A stretch of 64,000 bases of DNA. Source: Campylobacter sp. VBCF_01 NA2 (GTDB taxonomy: Bacteria; Campylobacterota; Campylobacteria; Campylobacterales; Campylobacteraceae). The notes beneath the pieces were generated by a model, which ran no database searches, was not told the origin of the DNA, and saw only the letters and a list, made by a program, of their open reading frames with translations. Of the stretch, positions 18,047 through 26,549 are shown piece by piece (within the stretch, counting starts at the first letter, position 1; the number at the start of each line of letters is the position of its first letter). Made by a program: the position numbers and the translations under genes. Location of the stretch: NCBI RefSeq assembly GCF_027797205.1, contig NZ_CP115607.1:1477288-1541287 (forward strand), in the 5' to 3' direction.

Positions 18047-18766
18047 CTAGTTTTTTTCAGATTTTTTGCGCACTTGGATATTGATGAGCTCGACGACAAG
18101 CGAGAAAAACATAGAAAAATAAATATAGCCCTTTGGGATATGAAATCCAAGTCCGTCTGCTATGAGCGAAACACCCACCAAAATCAAAAACGAAAGCGCA
18201 AGAATTTTTATCGTAGGATTATCATCGACAAATTTCGCAATCGCCCCACTAGCAAACATCATCACAGCCACGGCGATGATGACAGCTAGTATCATTACAG
18301 GCAGGTGCTGTGCCATACCCACAGCCGTAATCACGCTATCAAGCGAGAAGATTATATCAAGCAAAGCGATTTGAATTAGCGTGCCACCAAAGCTAGCCTT
18401 TTTCTCATCTATCCGCTCTTCGTGGCTCTCGCCCACAGCAGAAGAGTGGATTTCGAGCGTGGATTTTACTAACAAAAACAAACCACCGCCGATTAGCACC
18501 AAATCTCGCCCACTAAAACCGTGTCCAAGCACGCTAAATAGCTCTTTTGTCAGCCCCATTACCCAGCTAAGGCTAAGTAGAAGCAAAATTCGCGTAATCA
18601 TCGCAAGAGCTAGCCCCATAATGCGAGCTTTGTCGCGGTTTTCCTGAGGCAGGCGCGAACACAAAATCGCTATGAAAATTATGTTGTCTATGCCAAGAAC
18701 GATTTCTAGCCCAGTTAGCGTAGCTAGGCTTATCCACGCCTCAGGCGAGCTGATCCAATCAAACAT
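18047..18766 (-). CDS. TerC family membrane protein
   Basis: A 239-residue integral membrane protein with about seven helices. The acidic in-membrane motifs typical of TerC are present twice: GLEIVLGIDNIIFIAIL (about 20-36) and LLDIIFSLDSVITAVGMAQ (about 133). TerC/Alx proteins are linked to manganese export and to metalation of secreted proteins in other bacteria. The sequence does not show which applies here. TAAGGA precedes the ATG. A structured G-rich element lies between this gene and thiD, in the shared upstream region. Confidence 0.87.
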   Translation of the reverse strand: MFDWISSPEAWISLATLTGLEIVLGIDNIIFIAILCSRLPQENRDKARIMGLALAMITRILLLLSLSWVMGLTKELFSVLGHGFSGRDLVLIGGGLFLLVKSTLEIHSSAVGESHEERIDEKKASFGGTLIQIALLDIIFSLDSVITAVGMAQHLPVMILAVIIAVAVMMFASGAIAKFVDDNPTIKILALSFLILVGVSLIADGLGFHIPKGYIYFSMFFSLVVELINIQVRKKSEKN

Positions 18767-18856
18767 TTTAATCCTTAAATTTAAAATAAACTCGCTATTA
18801 TAGCGATGAAAATTTAATTTTTAGCAAGGTGAAATTTTATGAAATTTAAAAAATTT

Positions 18857-18940
18857 GCGCACGAAGTGCGCCACCGCTAGCGTCGGTCAGGTGGGGGTGC
18901 GGGGGCGGGCGACCCTCGCAACTATGAGCGCCGCCCCCAC
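18857..18940 (+). repeat. G-rich structured intergenic element, copy A
   Basis: The copy starts with a hairpin GCGCAC-GAA-GTGCGC (18857-18871), then CACC, then CGTCGG and a G-rich stretch (GTGGGGGTGCGGGGGCGGG, 18891-18909). The unique core GCGACCCTCGCAA follows, and CGCCGCCCCCAC pairs back to the G-rich arm. A second copy with the same order and core, but different stem sequence, is at 49278-49423. The GC content is far above that of neighbouring intergenic DNA. Confidence 0.6.
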
Positions 18941-18988
18941 ATAAAAAGGATTAGACTAAAAAATTTCCAAGCGGTAAATTTTGTAAAG

Positions 18989-18994
18989 TATAAT
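18989..18994 (+). promoter_or_regulatory. -10 box of thiD
   Basis: TATAAT lies 28 nt before the thiD start and about 50 nt after the G-rich element. Spacing and sequence fit a sigma70 promoter of this genus. Confidence 0.5.
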
Positions 18995-19022
18995 TAATAA
19001 ATTTTTGAGTTAAAGGAAAGCC

Positions 19023-19820
19023 ATGAAAAAGGTTCTTACAATCGCGGGTGTCGATAGTAGCGGCGGCGCAGGTATTTCAGCCGATATCAAAACCATAACC
19101 GCCCACAAAATGTATGGCGAAAATGTCATCACAGCCCTCACCGCCCAAAACACGCTTGGCGTGCAAGGCGTGCTAAATATCGAGCCTGAATTTGTCGAAG
19201 CCCAGCTAGAAAGCGTATTTTGCGACATCGTCCCAGACGCTGTGAAAATCGGTATGATTTCTACTGCCGAGATTGCGCAAACCATAGCCAAAAGCCTTAA
19301 AAAATTTGGCGCGCGAAATGTCGTCACAGACCCTGTCATGGTCGCTACAAGCGGTGGCGTGTTAATGCAAGATAGCGCAATGAACGCGCTAAAATTCGAC
19401 CTTTTTGGCATTTCAGCGATTATCACGCCAAATATCAAAGAAGCAAGCGCGCTAAGTGGCGTTAAAATCGAAAATTTCGACGATATGAAAACAGCCGCGT
19501 TAAAAATCGCCGAATTTTACGGCGGAGCGATTTTGGTTAAAGGCGGAGATTTAGAAGGCGCAGGCGAGGCGCGCGATATACTCTACGAAAATGGCGAATT
19601 TAGCGAGTTTAGCGCGCCCAAAATCATCACCAAAAACACTCACGGCACAGGTTGCACACTCTCATCAGCTATCGCTTGCGCCCTAGCGGCGGGGCTTGGC
19701 GTAAAAGAAGCGGTTGGTAGTGCGAAAGAATTCGTCCGCACTGCGCTAATGCAGGATTTGCACATTGGCAGGGGCAACGGCGCGATAAATCACTATTTTC
19801 GAATCCCAGAGATGTTTTAA
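19023..19820 (+). CDS. thiD: Hydroxymethylpyrimidine (phosphate) kinase
   Basis: Phosphorylates HMP and HMP-P to HMP-PP for thiamine synthesis. It has 265 residues and a ribokinase fold. It starts VLTIAGVDSSGGAGISADIK, followed by VITALTAQNTLGVQGV, DPVMVATSGGVLM and the catalytic NTHGTGCTLSSAIACALA (about 205-222). AAAGGAAAG precedes the ATG. No TPP riboswitch core is visible upstream; the region instead holds the G-rich element and a plain promoter. The gene is monocistronic and convergent with the VanZ gene. Confidence 0.95.
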   Translation: MKKVLTIAGVDSSGGAGISADIKTITAHKMYGENVITALTAQNTLGVQGVLNIEPEFVEAQLESVFCDIVPDAVKIGMISTAEIAQTIAKSLKKFGARNVVTDPVMVATSGGVLMQDSAMNALKFDLFGISAIITPNIKEASALSGVKIENFDDMKTAALKIAEFYGGAILVKGGDLEGAGEARDILYENGEFSEFSAPKIITKNTHGTGCTLSSAIACALAAGLGVKEAVGSAKEFVRTALMQDLHIGRGNGAINHYFRIPEMF

Positions 19821-19822
19821 AT

Positions 19823-20236
19823 CTAAATTTGGCGGAATTTTAAAATTTCGCCAAATTTTACCCCCAAAAATACCCCAAAAACATTTAAAATTAAATCATC
19901 AAGCTCGAAAATTCCGCTTTTAAAGACAAATTGTGAAATTTCGATTATTAGCGAGAGCAAAAGGCCAAAAATCAAAATTTTTCGCATGCTAAAATTTGGG
20001 AAAAAATATCGCGCAAAGAGCCCAAACGGCACAAACCAGACTATGTTTCCCGCAAAAAGATAGATAAATTTTATCGCGCCAAATTTCAAAGTATTTGCGT
20101 AATCGCTAAATGGCACGAGATTATATTCGCCGACACGCCAAATTTGATCGAGCCTAAAATTTGCCCTAAAAATCGTGATTTTAAAGAGCGTACAAAGATA
20201 AATTATAAAAAGAAAACAAGCTTTGGATTTTTTCAT
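19823..20236 (-). CDS. VanZ-like membrane protein
   Basis: A small inner-membrane protein (137 residues from the chosen start MKKSKACFLF) with four hydrophobic segments. VanZ family features are visible: the first helix followed by NLVPFSDY, then NIVWFVPFGLFARYFFP and LLSLIIEISQFVFKSGIFELDDLILNVFGVFLG. The conserved E-Q-F and D-D positions match the family. A start 15 codons further upstream (20281) is open but has no better ribosome site. Function of stand-alone VanZ proteins is unknown. It follows leuC on the same strand. Confidence 0.82.
   Translation of the reverse strand: MKKSKACFLFIIYLCTLFKITIFRANFRLDQIWRVGEYNLVPFSDYANTLKFGAIKFIYLFAGNIVWFVPFGLFARYFFPNFSMRKILIFGLLLSLIIEISQFVFKSGIFELDDLILNVFGVFLGVKFGEILKFRQI
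19825..19858. terminator. Hairpin between thiD and the VanZ gene
   Basis: AAATTTGGCG and CGCCAAATTT form a stem extended inward by AATTTTAAAATT. It lies at the 3' ends of two convergent genes. Confidence 0.5.
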
Positions 20237-20290
20237 TTGAAATTTAAAATTTGGGTAAATTTTGCCATTAAAAAATGGCAAAATTTTAGG

Positions 20291-21556
20291 TTATAAATCC
20301 CTAGGATCCGCGATTTTACCAGCGATTGCGCTAGCTGCTGCGACGGCTGAGTTTGCTAGATAAACTTCGCTTGTGCGATCGCCCATGCGGCCTACGAAAT
20401 TGCGATTTGTCGTGCTCACGCATCTCTCTCCATCGCCCAAAATACCCATATATCCGCCAAGGCACGCTCCACAGGTTGGGTTACTCACAACGGCTCCTGC
20501 GTCGATGAAAATATCCATTAGCCCTTCTGCCCACGCTGCACGGGCGATTTTTTGCGTTGCAGGTGTGATGATAAGCCTTGTTTTTTTAGCGACCCTTTTG
20601 CCTTTTAAAATCCCAGCAGCAATTCGTAGGTCGCTAAGTCGTCCGTTTGTGCAACTTCCGATAAATGCTTGATCTACTGCTAGGTCATCTTTTACGGCTT
20701 GACGAACGCTTTTGCCGTTGCTTGGCAAGAAAGGATAAGCAATAACCGGGTCTAAATTTGCCGTGTCGATTTCTAGGACGCGCTCGTAGTTTGCCCCCTC
20801 GTCTGAGTAGTGAAATTTCGGCTCGCTTCGTAGCGTTCGCCCAGCCAAAAATTCTTTTGTTACCTCATCGCACGCGACGATTCCGCTCTTTCCGCCAGCC
20901 TCGATTGCCATATTACAAAGCGAAAATCTACTATCCATATCAAGGTGCGCAATCGCCTCGCCAACAAATTCTAGCGCTTTGTAGCGTGCGCCATCAACGC
21001 CGATTTGGCGGATTACTTCAAGTATCAAATCCTTGCCGTAAATGTGCGCACCCGGTTTGCCTTTGAAGATGACTTTTATGCTTTCTGGCACCTTAAACCA
21101 GTTTTTGCCCGTAATCATCGCATAAGCCAAATCCGTGCTTCCCATGCCGGTAGAAAACGCACCAAGTGCGCCGTGCGTGCAGGTGTGGCTGTCCGCTCCG
21201 ATGATGACATCACCCGGCACAACTAGCCCTTTTTCAGGCATTAGGGCGTGTTCTATTCCCATATCTTTTTCGTCAAAATAGTTTTTTAGGTTGTGTTTGT
21301 AGGCAAATTCGCGTGAAATTTTGGCTTGATTTGCGCTTAAAATGTCCTTTGTAGGGATATAGTGATCCATCACAATCGCAAAGCCGTCTGGATTTGCCAA
21401 AGCTTTTGCGCCGCTTAGCTCAAACTGCTTTATCGAAATCGGCGTTGTGATGTCGTTGCCGATAACCATATCGATTTTGCTTTCTACTATTTGCCCTGCG
21501 CTGACCACTTCGCCTACATGTTCGCTAAAAATTTTTTCTGTGATTGTCTGTTTCAT
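20291..21556 (-). CDS. leuC: 3-isopropylmalate dehydratase large subunit
   Basis: Aconitase-family [4Fe-4S] enzyme subunit that isomerises 2- to 3-isopropylmalate in leucine synthesis. At 421 residues it is of the shorter LeuC/HacA type. Cluster ligands are in GSCTNGRLSDLRIAA and NPTCGACLGGYMGIL; other signatures are GADSHTCTHGALGAFSTGMGSTD and TTNRNFVGRMGD. Its small-subunit gene leuD is not adjacent: a VanZ gene follows instead. A short 2-iron homoaconitase-like substrate range cannot be excluded. A GGACAGG site precedes the ATG. Confidence 0.93.
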   Translation of the reverse strand: MKQTITEKIFSEHVGEVVSAGQIVESKIDMVIGNDITTPISIKQFELSGAKALANPDGFAIVMDHYIPTKDILSANQAKISREFAYKHNLKNYFDEKDMGIEHALMPEKGLVVPGDVIIGADSHTCTHGALGAFSTGMGSTDLAYAMITGKNWFKVPESIKVIFKGKPGAHIYGKDLILEVIRQIGVDGARYKALEFVGEAIAHLDMDSRFSLCNMAIEAGGKSGIVACDEVTKEFLAGRTLRSEPKFHYSDEGANYERVLEIDTANLDPVIAYPFLPSNGKSVRQAVKDDLAVDQAFIGSCTNGRLSDLRIAAGILKGKRVAKKTRLIITPATQKIARAAWAEGLMDIFIDAGAVVSNPTCGACLGGYMGILGDGERCVSTTNRNFVGRMGDRTSEVYLANSAVAAASAIAGKIADPRDL

Positions 21557-21622
21557 AACCTGTCCTTAAAAAATTTGGGCTAAATTCTATCAAATCTAAC
21601 CATAAAACTTTATAATAAAAGG

Positions 21623-21628
21623 TATAAT
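21623..21628 (+). promoter_or_regulatory. -10 box of the nitroreductase gene
   Basis: TATAAT sits 24 nt before the start, after a short AT-rich spacer behind the divergent leuC gene. Confidence 0.45.
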
Positions 21629-21651
21629 TTTGCTTTTGGAAAGGAAAAATC

Positions 21652-22176
21652 ATGGAAATTTTAGAGATTTTAAAAGCCAGGCGCAGTGTGCGAAAATACG
21701 CTCCTGGCGAGATTAGCGATGAAATTTTAGACACAATCTTAAAGGCTGGTTTGCTAAGCCCTAGCGGACATGCAAGGAAATCTTGGGAGTTTATCGTAGT
21801 CAAAGATAAAGCAAACCTCGCCAAACTAAGCCTTGCGCGCACGGGCGCAGCCGATATGCTAAAAGGTGCAAATGCCGCTGTGGTCGTAATCGCCAATGAA
21901 AGCGTGCAAGATGTCTGGATCGAGGACGCCTCTATCGCTATGGCCTACATGCACCTGTGCGCGAGTGCGCTAGGCGTGGGGAGCTGTTGGATACAATGCA
22001 GACTGCGCGAGGCGCAAAATGGCGCGAGCAGCGAGGAATACCTGCGCGAAATTTTGGGTTTTAAGGGGAATTACAGAGCCTTAGCGATTTTATCACTTGG
22101 AAATCTAATCTCCACGCCCGCTCCACACGAGCTAGAAAAGCTAGAATTTAGCAAAATTCACAAAGAGAAATTTTAG
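21652..22176 (+). CDS. Nitroreductase family flavoprotein
   Basis: A 174-residue FMN-dependent nitroreductase-fold protein. The FMN contacts are visible as LKARRSVRKYAPGEI (about 6-20), SPSGHARKSWEFIVVKD (about 37) and the C-terminal region ALGVGSCWIQCR. Such enzymes reduce nitro compounds or quinones with NAD(P)H. It is not obviously RdxA, the metronidazole-activating type, which is longer. AAAGGA precedes the ATG. The NFACT gene begins 3 nt after the stop, so the two share a transcript. Confidence 0.87.
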   Translation: MEILEILKARRSVRKYAPGEISDEILDTILKAGLLSPSGHARKSWEFIVVKDKANLAKLSLARTGAADMLKGANAAVVVIANESVQDVWIEDASIAMAYMHLCASALGVGSCWIQCRLREAQNGASSEEYLREILGFKGNYRALAILSLGNLISTPAPHELEKLEFSKIHKEKF

Positions 22177-22179
22177 GTT

Positions 22180-23496
22180 ATGAAATACCAACACCTAATC
22201 CAAATTTGCGAATTTTTGCAAAATTTCAAAACTCTAAGCCACATAAAGCGCGTCGGCGACAATCTTTTTAAGCTTAGCTTTGATAGCTATGAGCTGTTTT
22301 TTGATATGAATAAAACCGCGTGCAATATCCACAAAAACGGCTCTTTCGTGGAAAATAAAATTTACAAAGCCCCATTTGACGGGGTTTTGGCTAAACGGCT
22401 TGTAAAATCGAAAATTTTGCAAATTTGCGTAGTGGAAAATAATAGAATTTTGCATATCAAAACTGAGCTAAAAGCCAGCTACAAGGCGTTTATCACAAAT
22501 TTATACTTCGAATTTACAGGGCGATTTACAAATGTGATAATAACTGATGGAAACGGCATAATCCTAGAAGCGCTCAGGCACCTAGATAACGATGTGCGAA
22601 GCGTGCGCGTAGGGCGGGTTTTGGCGCCACTTCCGCCATATAAAATCAAAGAAAAAGATGTAGAAAAAATAGAGAATTTCGATGAATTTTTCGTGGGCGA
22701 GTTTAAAAAACTAAATTTGGCAAATTTGGCCCAAATTCGAAATTCAAAATTAACCCAAATTGATAAAAAAATCGAAATTTTGCATGCAAATTTAAATGCC
22801 GTGCCAAAAGAGAGCGAACTTTTATCAAAAGCCGAAAATTTGGCGAATCTCGGGCAGGTATTATCGGCGAATTTGTATAATTTAAGCGACTGGCAAAGGG
22901 AATTTTGCCTAAATGACGAAAACGGCGAAAGCGTGGAATTTCACCTAGAAAATCCGCCAAAAATCGCAATGAACGAATTTTTTAACGAAGCAAAAAAATT
23001 GCGCCAAAAAGCCGCAAATTCGCATATCCAAATCGCAAATTTAAACGAAAAAATTGAATTTTACGAAAATTTGAAAAATTTAATCGCAAACGCAAAAAGC
23101 GTCGAAGAGCTTGAAATTTTGCTCCCCAAAAAGCGAATTAGCGCGAATTTGAAGGAAAAAAACGCCGAATTCGTGCAGAGCTTTTATATCGGCGAGTTTA
23201 AAATCAGTGTGGGCAAAAATGAAAAAGGCAACGAATTTTTGCTAAAAAACAGCGCCAAAAACGACTTTTGGTTTCACCTAAAAGACCGAGCTAGCGCGCA
23301 TGTCATCGTGAGAACAAACAAACAAAATTTAAGCGAAGAAATCGCAAATTTTGCTGCTAAAATTTGCGTAAATTTTAGCGTCAAAGAGGCTGGAAACTAC
23401 CTCGTTGATTACACCAAACGCCTAAATGTAAGCCCCGTAAAAGGCTCGTTTGTGCATTATGTGGATTATAAAACTATCGGCGTTTTAAAGCCGTGA
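22180..23496 (+). CDS. NFACT-family protein (RqcH/FbpA-like)
   Basis: A 438-residue protein of the NFACT family, which in bacteria includes RqcH. RqcH binds stalled 50S subunits and adds C-terminal alanine tails. The N-terminal NFACT-N part carries FITNLYFEFTGRFTNVIITDGNG and LEALRHLDNDVRSVRVGR. A coiled coil (about 255-310) precedes the C-terminal NFACT-R domain: KNDFWFHLKDRASAHVIVRT and NYLVDYTKRLNVSPVKGSFVHY. It is shorter than RqcH of Bacillus, with a compact middle region. In C. jejuni the homologue (Cj1349c) is annotated as fibronectin-binding. It is followed by cdsA and dxr. Confidence 0.88.
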   Translation: MKYQHLIQICEFLQNFKTLSHIKRVGDNLFKLSFDSYELFFDMNKTACNIHKNGSFVENKIYKAPFDGVLAKRLVKSKILQICVVENNRILHIKTELKASYKAFITNLYFEFTGRFTNVIITDGNGIILEALRHLDNDVRSVRVGRVLAPLPPYKIKEKDVEKIENFDEFFVGEFKKLNLANLAQIRNSKLTQIDKKIEILHANLNAVPKESELLSKAENLANLGQVLSANLYNLSDWQREFCLNDENGESVEFHLENPPKIAMNEFFNEAKKLRQKAANSHIQIANLNEKIEFYENLKNLIANAKSVEELEILLPKKRISANLKEKNAEFVQSFYIGEFKISVGKNEKGNEFLLKNSAKNDFWFHLKDRASAHVIVRTNKQNLSEEIANFAAKICVNFSVKEAGNYLVDYTKRLNVSPVKGSFVHYVDYKTIGVLKP

Positions 23497-23511
23497 TAAG
23501 GCGAAATTTTA

Positions 23512-23517
23512 TATAAT
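23512..23517 (+). promoter_or_regulatory. -10 box of cdsA
   Basis: TATAAT lies 29 nt before the cdsA ATG, within the 49-nt gap after the NFACT gene, giving cdsA-dxr its own start point. Confidence 0.45.
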
Positions 23518-23545
23518 CTCGCGAAATCAAATCTAAGGAAATTTT

Positions 23546-24307
23546 ATGAAACAAAGATTAGTAACTGGCGGAATTTTGCTCGCCGTTTTTTCTGTTTTAA
23601 TCCTGATAAATAGCAGATTTATCAACTTTTTCGTATTTGCCATAATGCTTAGCATAGGGCTTTTGGAGAGCTACAAGCTCTATGGGCTAAAAAATGTCAG
23701 CCTTAAATGGCTAGCCCTTGCGCTCGCATTTTTCGCGCTAATTCCGTTTGCCCAAGACGACGAGCCATTTATCAGCGCGGTTAAAGTCTGTATCGCCTCG
23801 GTAGTCGTGGCGGCTTCGATTGTGGCTTTTAAAAAGCTTGAAAACGCGAAAATTATCCTGCCTTTTATCTATCCTTTCGCTCCGATTTGCCTAATGTGGG
23901 CGGTTTATGATGATTTGGGGATTTTCCACTTCGTCTGGCTTATCATCACCATAATCGCCTGCGATAGCGGTGCGTATTTCGCTGGCAAAAGCTTTGGCAA
24001 AACCCCATTTAGCCCTAGCTCGCCAAACAAAACCATTGAAGGCATTATCGGCGGAATTATTTTTGCATTTATCACAAGCTTCATTTACGCGCGTATTTTC
24101 ACAAACCTGCCGCCGCTTGAAATTTTATGCAAAACCATAGTTATCGTAATTTTTGGCATTTTTGGCGATCTGTTTGAAAGCTATCTCAAACGAAGCGCAG
24201 GCGTCAAAGACAGCGGCAGCTTATTCCCAGGACACGGCGGCGTGCTAGACCGCATTGACGGGTATATGTTTGGCGCAGTGGCTATGGTGGTCGTGTATTC
24301 ATGGTAG
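23546..24307 (+). CDS. cdsA: Phosphatidate cytidylyltransferase
   Basis: Makes CDP-diacylglycerol from phosphatidic acid and CTP at the inner membrane, the branch point for all phospholipids. It has 253 residues and about seven membrane segments. The CDS signature is at the C-terminus: [21 protein letters not shown] followed by [12 protein letters not shown], including the metal-binding K-D and D-R-x-D residues. [25 protein letters not shown] is also typical. AAGGAAA precedes the ATG. Its last seven bases overlap dxr. Confidence 0.95.
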   Translation: MKQRLVTGGILLAVFSVLILINSRFINFFVFAIMLSIGLLESYKLYGLKNVSLKWLALALAFFALIPFAQDDEPFISAVKVCIASVVVAASIVAFKKLENAKIILPFIYPFAPICLMWAVYDDLGIFHFVWLIITIIACDSGAYFAGKSFGKTPFSPSSPNKTIEGIIGGIIFAFITSFIYARIFTNLPPLEILCKTIVIVIFGIFGDLFESYLKRSAGVKDSGSLFPGHGGVLDRIDGYMFGAVAMVVVYSW

Positions 24308-25386
24308 TGCTAGGCTCCACCGGCTCGATTGGCACAAACACCCTAGATATCGCGCACAAAAAGGGAATTTTAATCGAGGCTTTGGCGTGCGGGAAAAATG
24401 TGAGTTTGCTAAACGAGCAGATTGCTAAATTTCACCCTAAATTCGTCGCTATCGGCGAAGAGAGCCTAAAATCAGCCGTCAAACACGACAAGGTTTTTGT
24501 CGGTATGGAGGGGATTTTGGCAATGCTCGAAGAGTGCAAATCTAGCACCGTCGTAAATGCCCTAGTGGGCTTTGCTGGCATGCTCCCTAGCCTAAAAACG
24601 CAAGAACTTGGCAAAACGCTATGCCTAGCAAATAAAGAAAGCCTAGTCGTGGGCGGGAAATTCCTTGATATTTCAAAAATTCACGCCATTGACAGCGAGC
24701 ATTTCGGGCTAAAATTTCTAATCCAAAACGCAAAAACCCCTATTTCTAGGCTAATCATAACAGCCAGCGGTGGGGCGTTTTACGATACCCCACTAACCGA
24801 GCTTGGAAGTGTGAGTGCCAAAGACGCGCTAAGGCACCCAAACTGGCAAATGGGCGCAAAAATCACAATAGATAGCGCAAGCATGGCAAACAAGCTTTTC
24901 GAGGTAATCGAGGCGTTTTGGCTATACGGCACGAAAAATATCGACGCCGTGATCGAGCGCACATCGCAAATCCACGCCCTAGTCGAGTTTATAGATGGCT
25001 CGACCACAGCGCACATTAGTGAGACTGACATGCGCCTAGCCATAGCGCACGCGGTTTTAGAGGGCGCGATTAGCGAGCAAATCGTAAAGCCCGTGAATTT
25101 GCTGGATTTAAGACCGATCAAATTCGCTCCAATCGACACGCTAAAATACCCTATTTTTGGGCTCAAAGACGCGCTTTTGGATAATCCGAATTTTGGCGTG
25201 GTGATAAATGCGGCAAACGAAGTTGGCGTTTATGCGTTTTTAGAAGGGCGGGCGAGATTTAGCGATATTTCGCGCGTAGTGCTAAAATCGGTAGAGAAAT
25301 TTCACTCGCCAAACACGCCAGACGCGCATGCCCTAATCGAAATCGACCGAAGCGTGCGAGCGTATGCAAATGAGTTTTTGCGCTAA
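24301..25386 (+). CDS. dxr: 1-deoxy-D-xylulose 5-phosphate reductoisomerase
   Basis: Second step of the MEP isoprenoid pathway, NADPH-dependent conversion of DXP to MEP. It has 361 residues. The NADPH site [17 protein letters not shown] begins at the first codon. [16 protein letters not shown] (metal-binding acids), [10 protein letters not shown] and [20 protein letters not shown] follow, all diagnostic. The start overlaps the end of cdsA by 7 nt, so translation is coupled. The N-terminus lacks the few extra residues seen in many homologues but is complete for the fold. Confidence 0.96.
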   Translation: MVVLGSTGSIGTNTLDIAHKKGILIEALACGKNVSLLNEQIAKFHPKFVAIGEESLKSAVKHDKVFVGMEGILAMLEECKSSTVVNALVGFAGMLPSLKTQELGKTLCLANKESLVVGGKFLDISKIHAIDSEHFGLKFLIQNAKTPISRLIITASGGAFYDTPLTELGSVSAKDALRHPNWQMGAKITIDSASMANKLFEVIEAFWLYGTKNIDAVIERTSQIHALVEFIDGSTTAHISETDMRLAIAHAVLEGAISEQIVKPVNLLDLRPIKFAPIDTLKYPIFGLKDALLDNPNFGVVINAANEVGVYAFLEGRARFSDISRVVLKSVEKFHSPNTPDAHALIEIDRSVRAYANEFLR

Positions 25387-25485
25387 ATTTGGAAAATTTG
25401 GCGCAAAATTTGGCACAAAATTTAAAAATTTTGGCAAATTTGTTTAAATTTTACATTTTTTAAATTTTATATTAGCTTTTTTTGC

Positions 25486-25491
25486 TATAAT
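25486..25491 (+). promoter_or_regulatory. -10 box of tRNA-Val
   Basis: TTTTGCTATAAT places the TATAAT box 17 nt before the first base of the tRNA; the extended TGC-type context is favourable. Confidence 0.6.
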
Positions 25492-25507
25492 GCAAACTCT
25501 TATTTTT

Positions 25508-25583
25508 GGCCCCGTAACTCAGTTGGTAGAGTGTCACCTTGACATGGTGGAAGTCGTTGGTTCGAGTCCAATCGGGACCACCA
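25508..25583 (+). tRNA. tRNA-Val (GAC)
   Basis: Cloverleaf of 76 nt including an encoded CCA. The anticodon arm is TCACC-TTGACAT-GGTGG with anticodon GAC. The D arm (AGTTGGTAGAG) and T arm (GTTGGTTCGAGTCCAAT) are normal. The third acceptor pair appears as C-A (GGCCCCG against CGGGACC). It is the only tRNA of the cluster on the plus strand. Confidence 0.92.
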
Positions 25584-25761
25584 TTTAATCAAGCCTTAGC
25601 TTCAAGTATTTCAATTTTATTTCTTATCCAAATTTTAAATGCAAATTTTAATAATATTATGCGTGAGCGGAAATAAATTTTTTAAAAGGGTCAAATTAGG
25701 GGTCAATTAGTTTCCTTAAACTTCACAAACTACGATAAAATGGGGATTTCATAAGATAAAG

Positions 25762-25836
25762 TGGCTCCGGATGCTGGATTCGAACCAGCGACCAAGCGGT
25801 TAACAGCCGCCTACTCTACCGCTGAGCTAATCCGGA
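25762..25836 (-). tRNA. tRNA-Asn (GTT)
   Basis: 75 nt with encoded CCA. The anticodon loop is CTGTTAA (anticodon GTT) and the acceptor stem TCCGGAT/ATCCGGA is fully paired. First in the coordinate order of a six-tRNA minus-strand cluster. Confidence 0.96.
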
Positions 25837-25848
25837 ACGAGTATTAAA

Positions 25849-25934
25849 TGGTGCGGATGAAAGGACTTGAACCTTCACGCCGTAAAGCACCAGATCCTAA
25901 GTCTGGCGTGTCTGCCAATTTCACCACATCCGCA
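25849..25934 (-). tRNA. tRNA-Leu (TAG)
   Basis: 86 nt with a long variable arm, as expected of leucine tRNA, and an encoded CCA. The anticodon arm is CCAGA-CTTAGGA-TCTGG, giving anticodon TAG. Confidence 0.95.
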
Positions 25935-25980
25935 AAAAAGAAAGCGCATTATAGCCAAAAGCTCTTAATGCTAGCTTAAA

Positions 25981-26057
25981 TGGTACGCCCATCAGGATTC
26001 GAACCTGAGGCCTACGGCTTAGAAGGCCGTTGCTCTATCCAGCTGAGCTATGAGCGC
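25981..26057 (-). tRNA. tRNA-Arg (TCT)
   Basis: 77 nt with encoded CCA. The anticodon arm is ACGGC-CTTCTAA-GCCGT (anticodon TCT, reading AGA/AGG). The acceptor stem has two G-U pairs. Confidence 0.95.
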
Positions 26058-26073
26058 ATAAAAAACAAATCAG

Positions 26074-26150
26074 TGGTACGCCCGAAAGGAGTCGAACCTT
26101 CAACCTACAGATCCGAAGTCTGTTGCTCTATCCAATTGAGCTACGAGCGC
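26074..26150 (-). tRNA. tRNA-Arg (TCG)
   Basis: 77 nt with encoded CCA. The anticodon arm is ACAGA-CTTCGGA-TCTGT, anticodon TCG. The acceptor and D arms closely match the preceding tRNA-Arg, suggesting descent from a common copy. Confidence 0.95.
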
Positions 26151-26155
26151 GAAAG

Positions 26156-26232
26156 TGGGGTGAATTGTGGGAATCGAACCCACGACCCTCAGGACCACAA
26201 TCTGATGCTCTAACCAACTGAGCTAAACTCAC
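26156..26232 (-). tRNA. tRNA-His (GTG)
   Basis: Anticodon loop TTGTGGT gives GTG. The discriminator is C73, and a G at 26233 supplies the extra G-1 typical of tRNA-His. CCA is encoded. Confidence 0.95.
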
Positions 26233-26237
26233 CACAA

Positions 26238-26314
<77 letters not shown>

Positions 26315-26412
26315 ATAAATGATGTGGATTGAAAAAGGAAACTTGATTATATATAATTTTTAAAATTTTGTCAATGAAATTTAGCTTAAAAATTTAAAAT
26401 TTAGAAAGAATT

Positions 26413-26538
26413 TTATTTATGGCGAATTTGCAAGCGACACAACACAAAAAACTCAAAGTTTTTCTTTGTTAAAAGTCTAGCTTCTGCTTTGTTTAGCTCA
26501 ACTTCTGCTTTTGACACTCTTTTGCTTGAATTACTCAT
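26413..26538 (-). CDS. Small basic hypothetical protein (41 aa)
   Basis: A short frame starting MSNSSKRVSKAEVELNKAEA and ending in a basic tail (CRLQIRHK). The case for a real gene is its ribosome site AAAGGAG, 6 nt before the ATG, and its position 11 nt after the stop of the 254-residue membrane protein on the same strand. The first 28 residues look helical and amphipathic. No family is recognised. It could be a small regulator or partner of the upstream product. Confidence 0.6.
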   Translation of the reverse strand: MSNSSKRVSKAEVELNKAEARLLTKKNFEFFVLCRLQIRHK

Positions 26539-26549
26539 AGCAATCTCCT

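Noticed and set aside
18857..18940. CRISPR repeat or tRNA-like fold in the G-rich element
   Set aside because: No regular repeat-spacer pattern and no cloverleaf; only two diverged copies, 30 kb apart.
18780..19022. TPP riboswitch upstream of thiD
   Set aside because: The conserved CUGAGA core and paired helices were not found; the region is the G-rich element plus a plain promoter.
25980..26213. Open frame of 77 codons over the tRNA-Arg and tRNA-His genes
   Set aside because: It is the antisense reading of tRNA genes.
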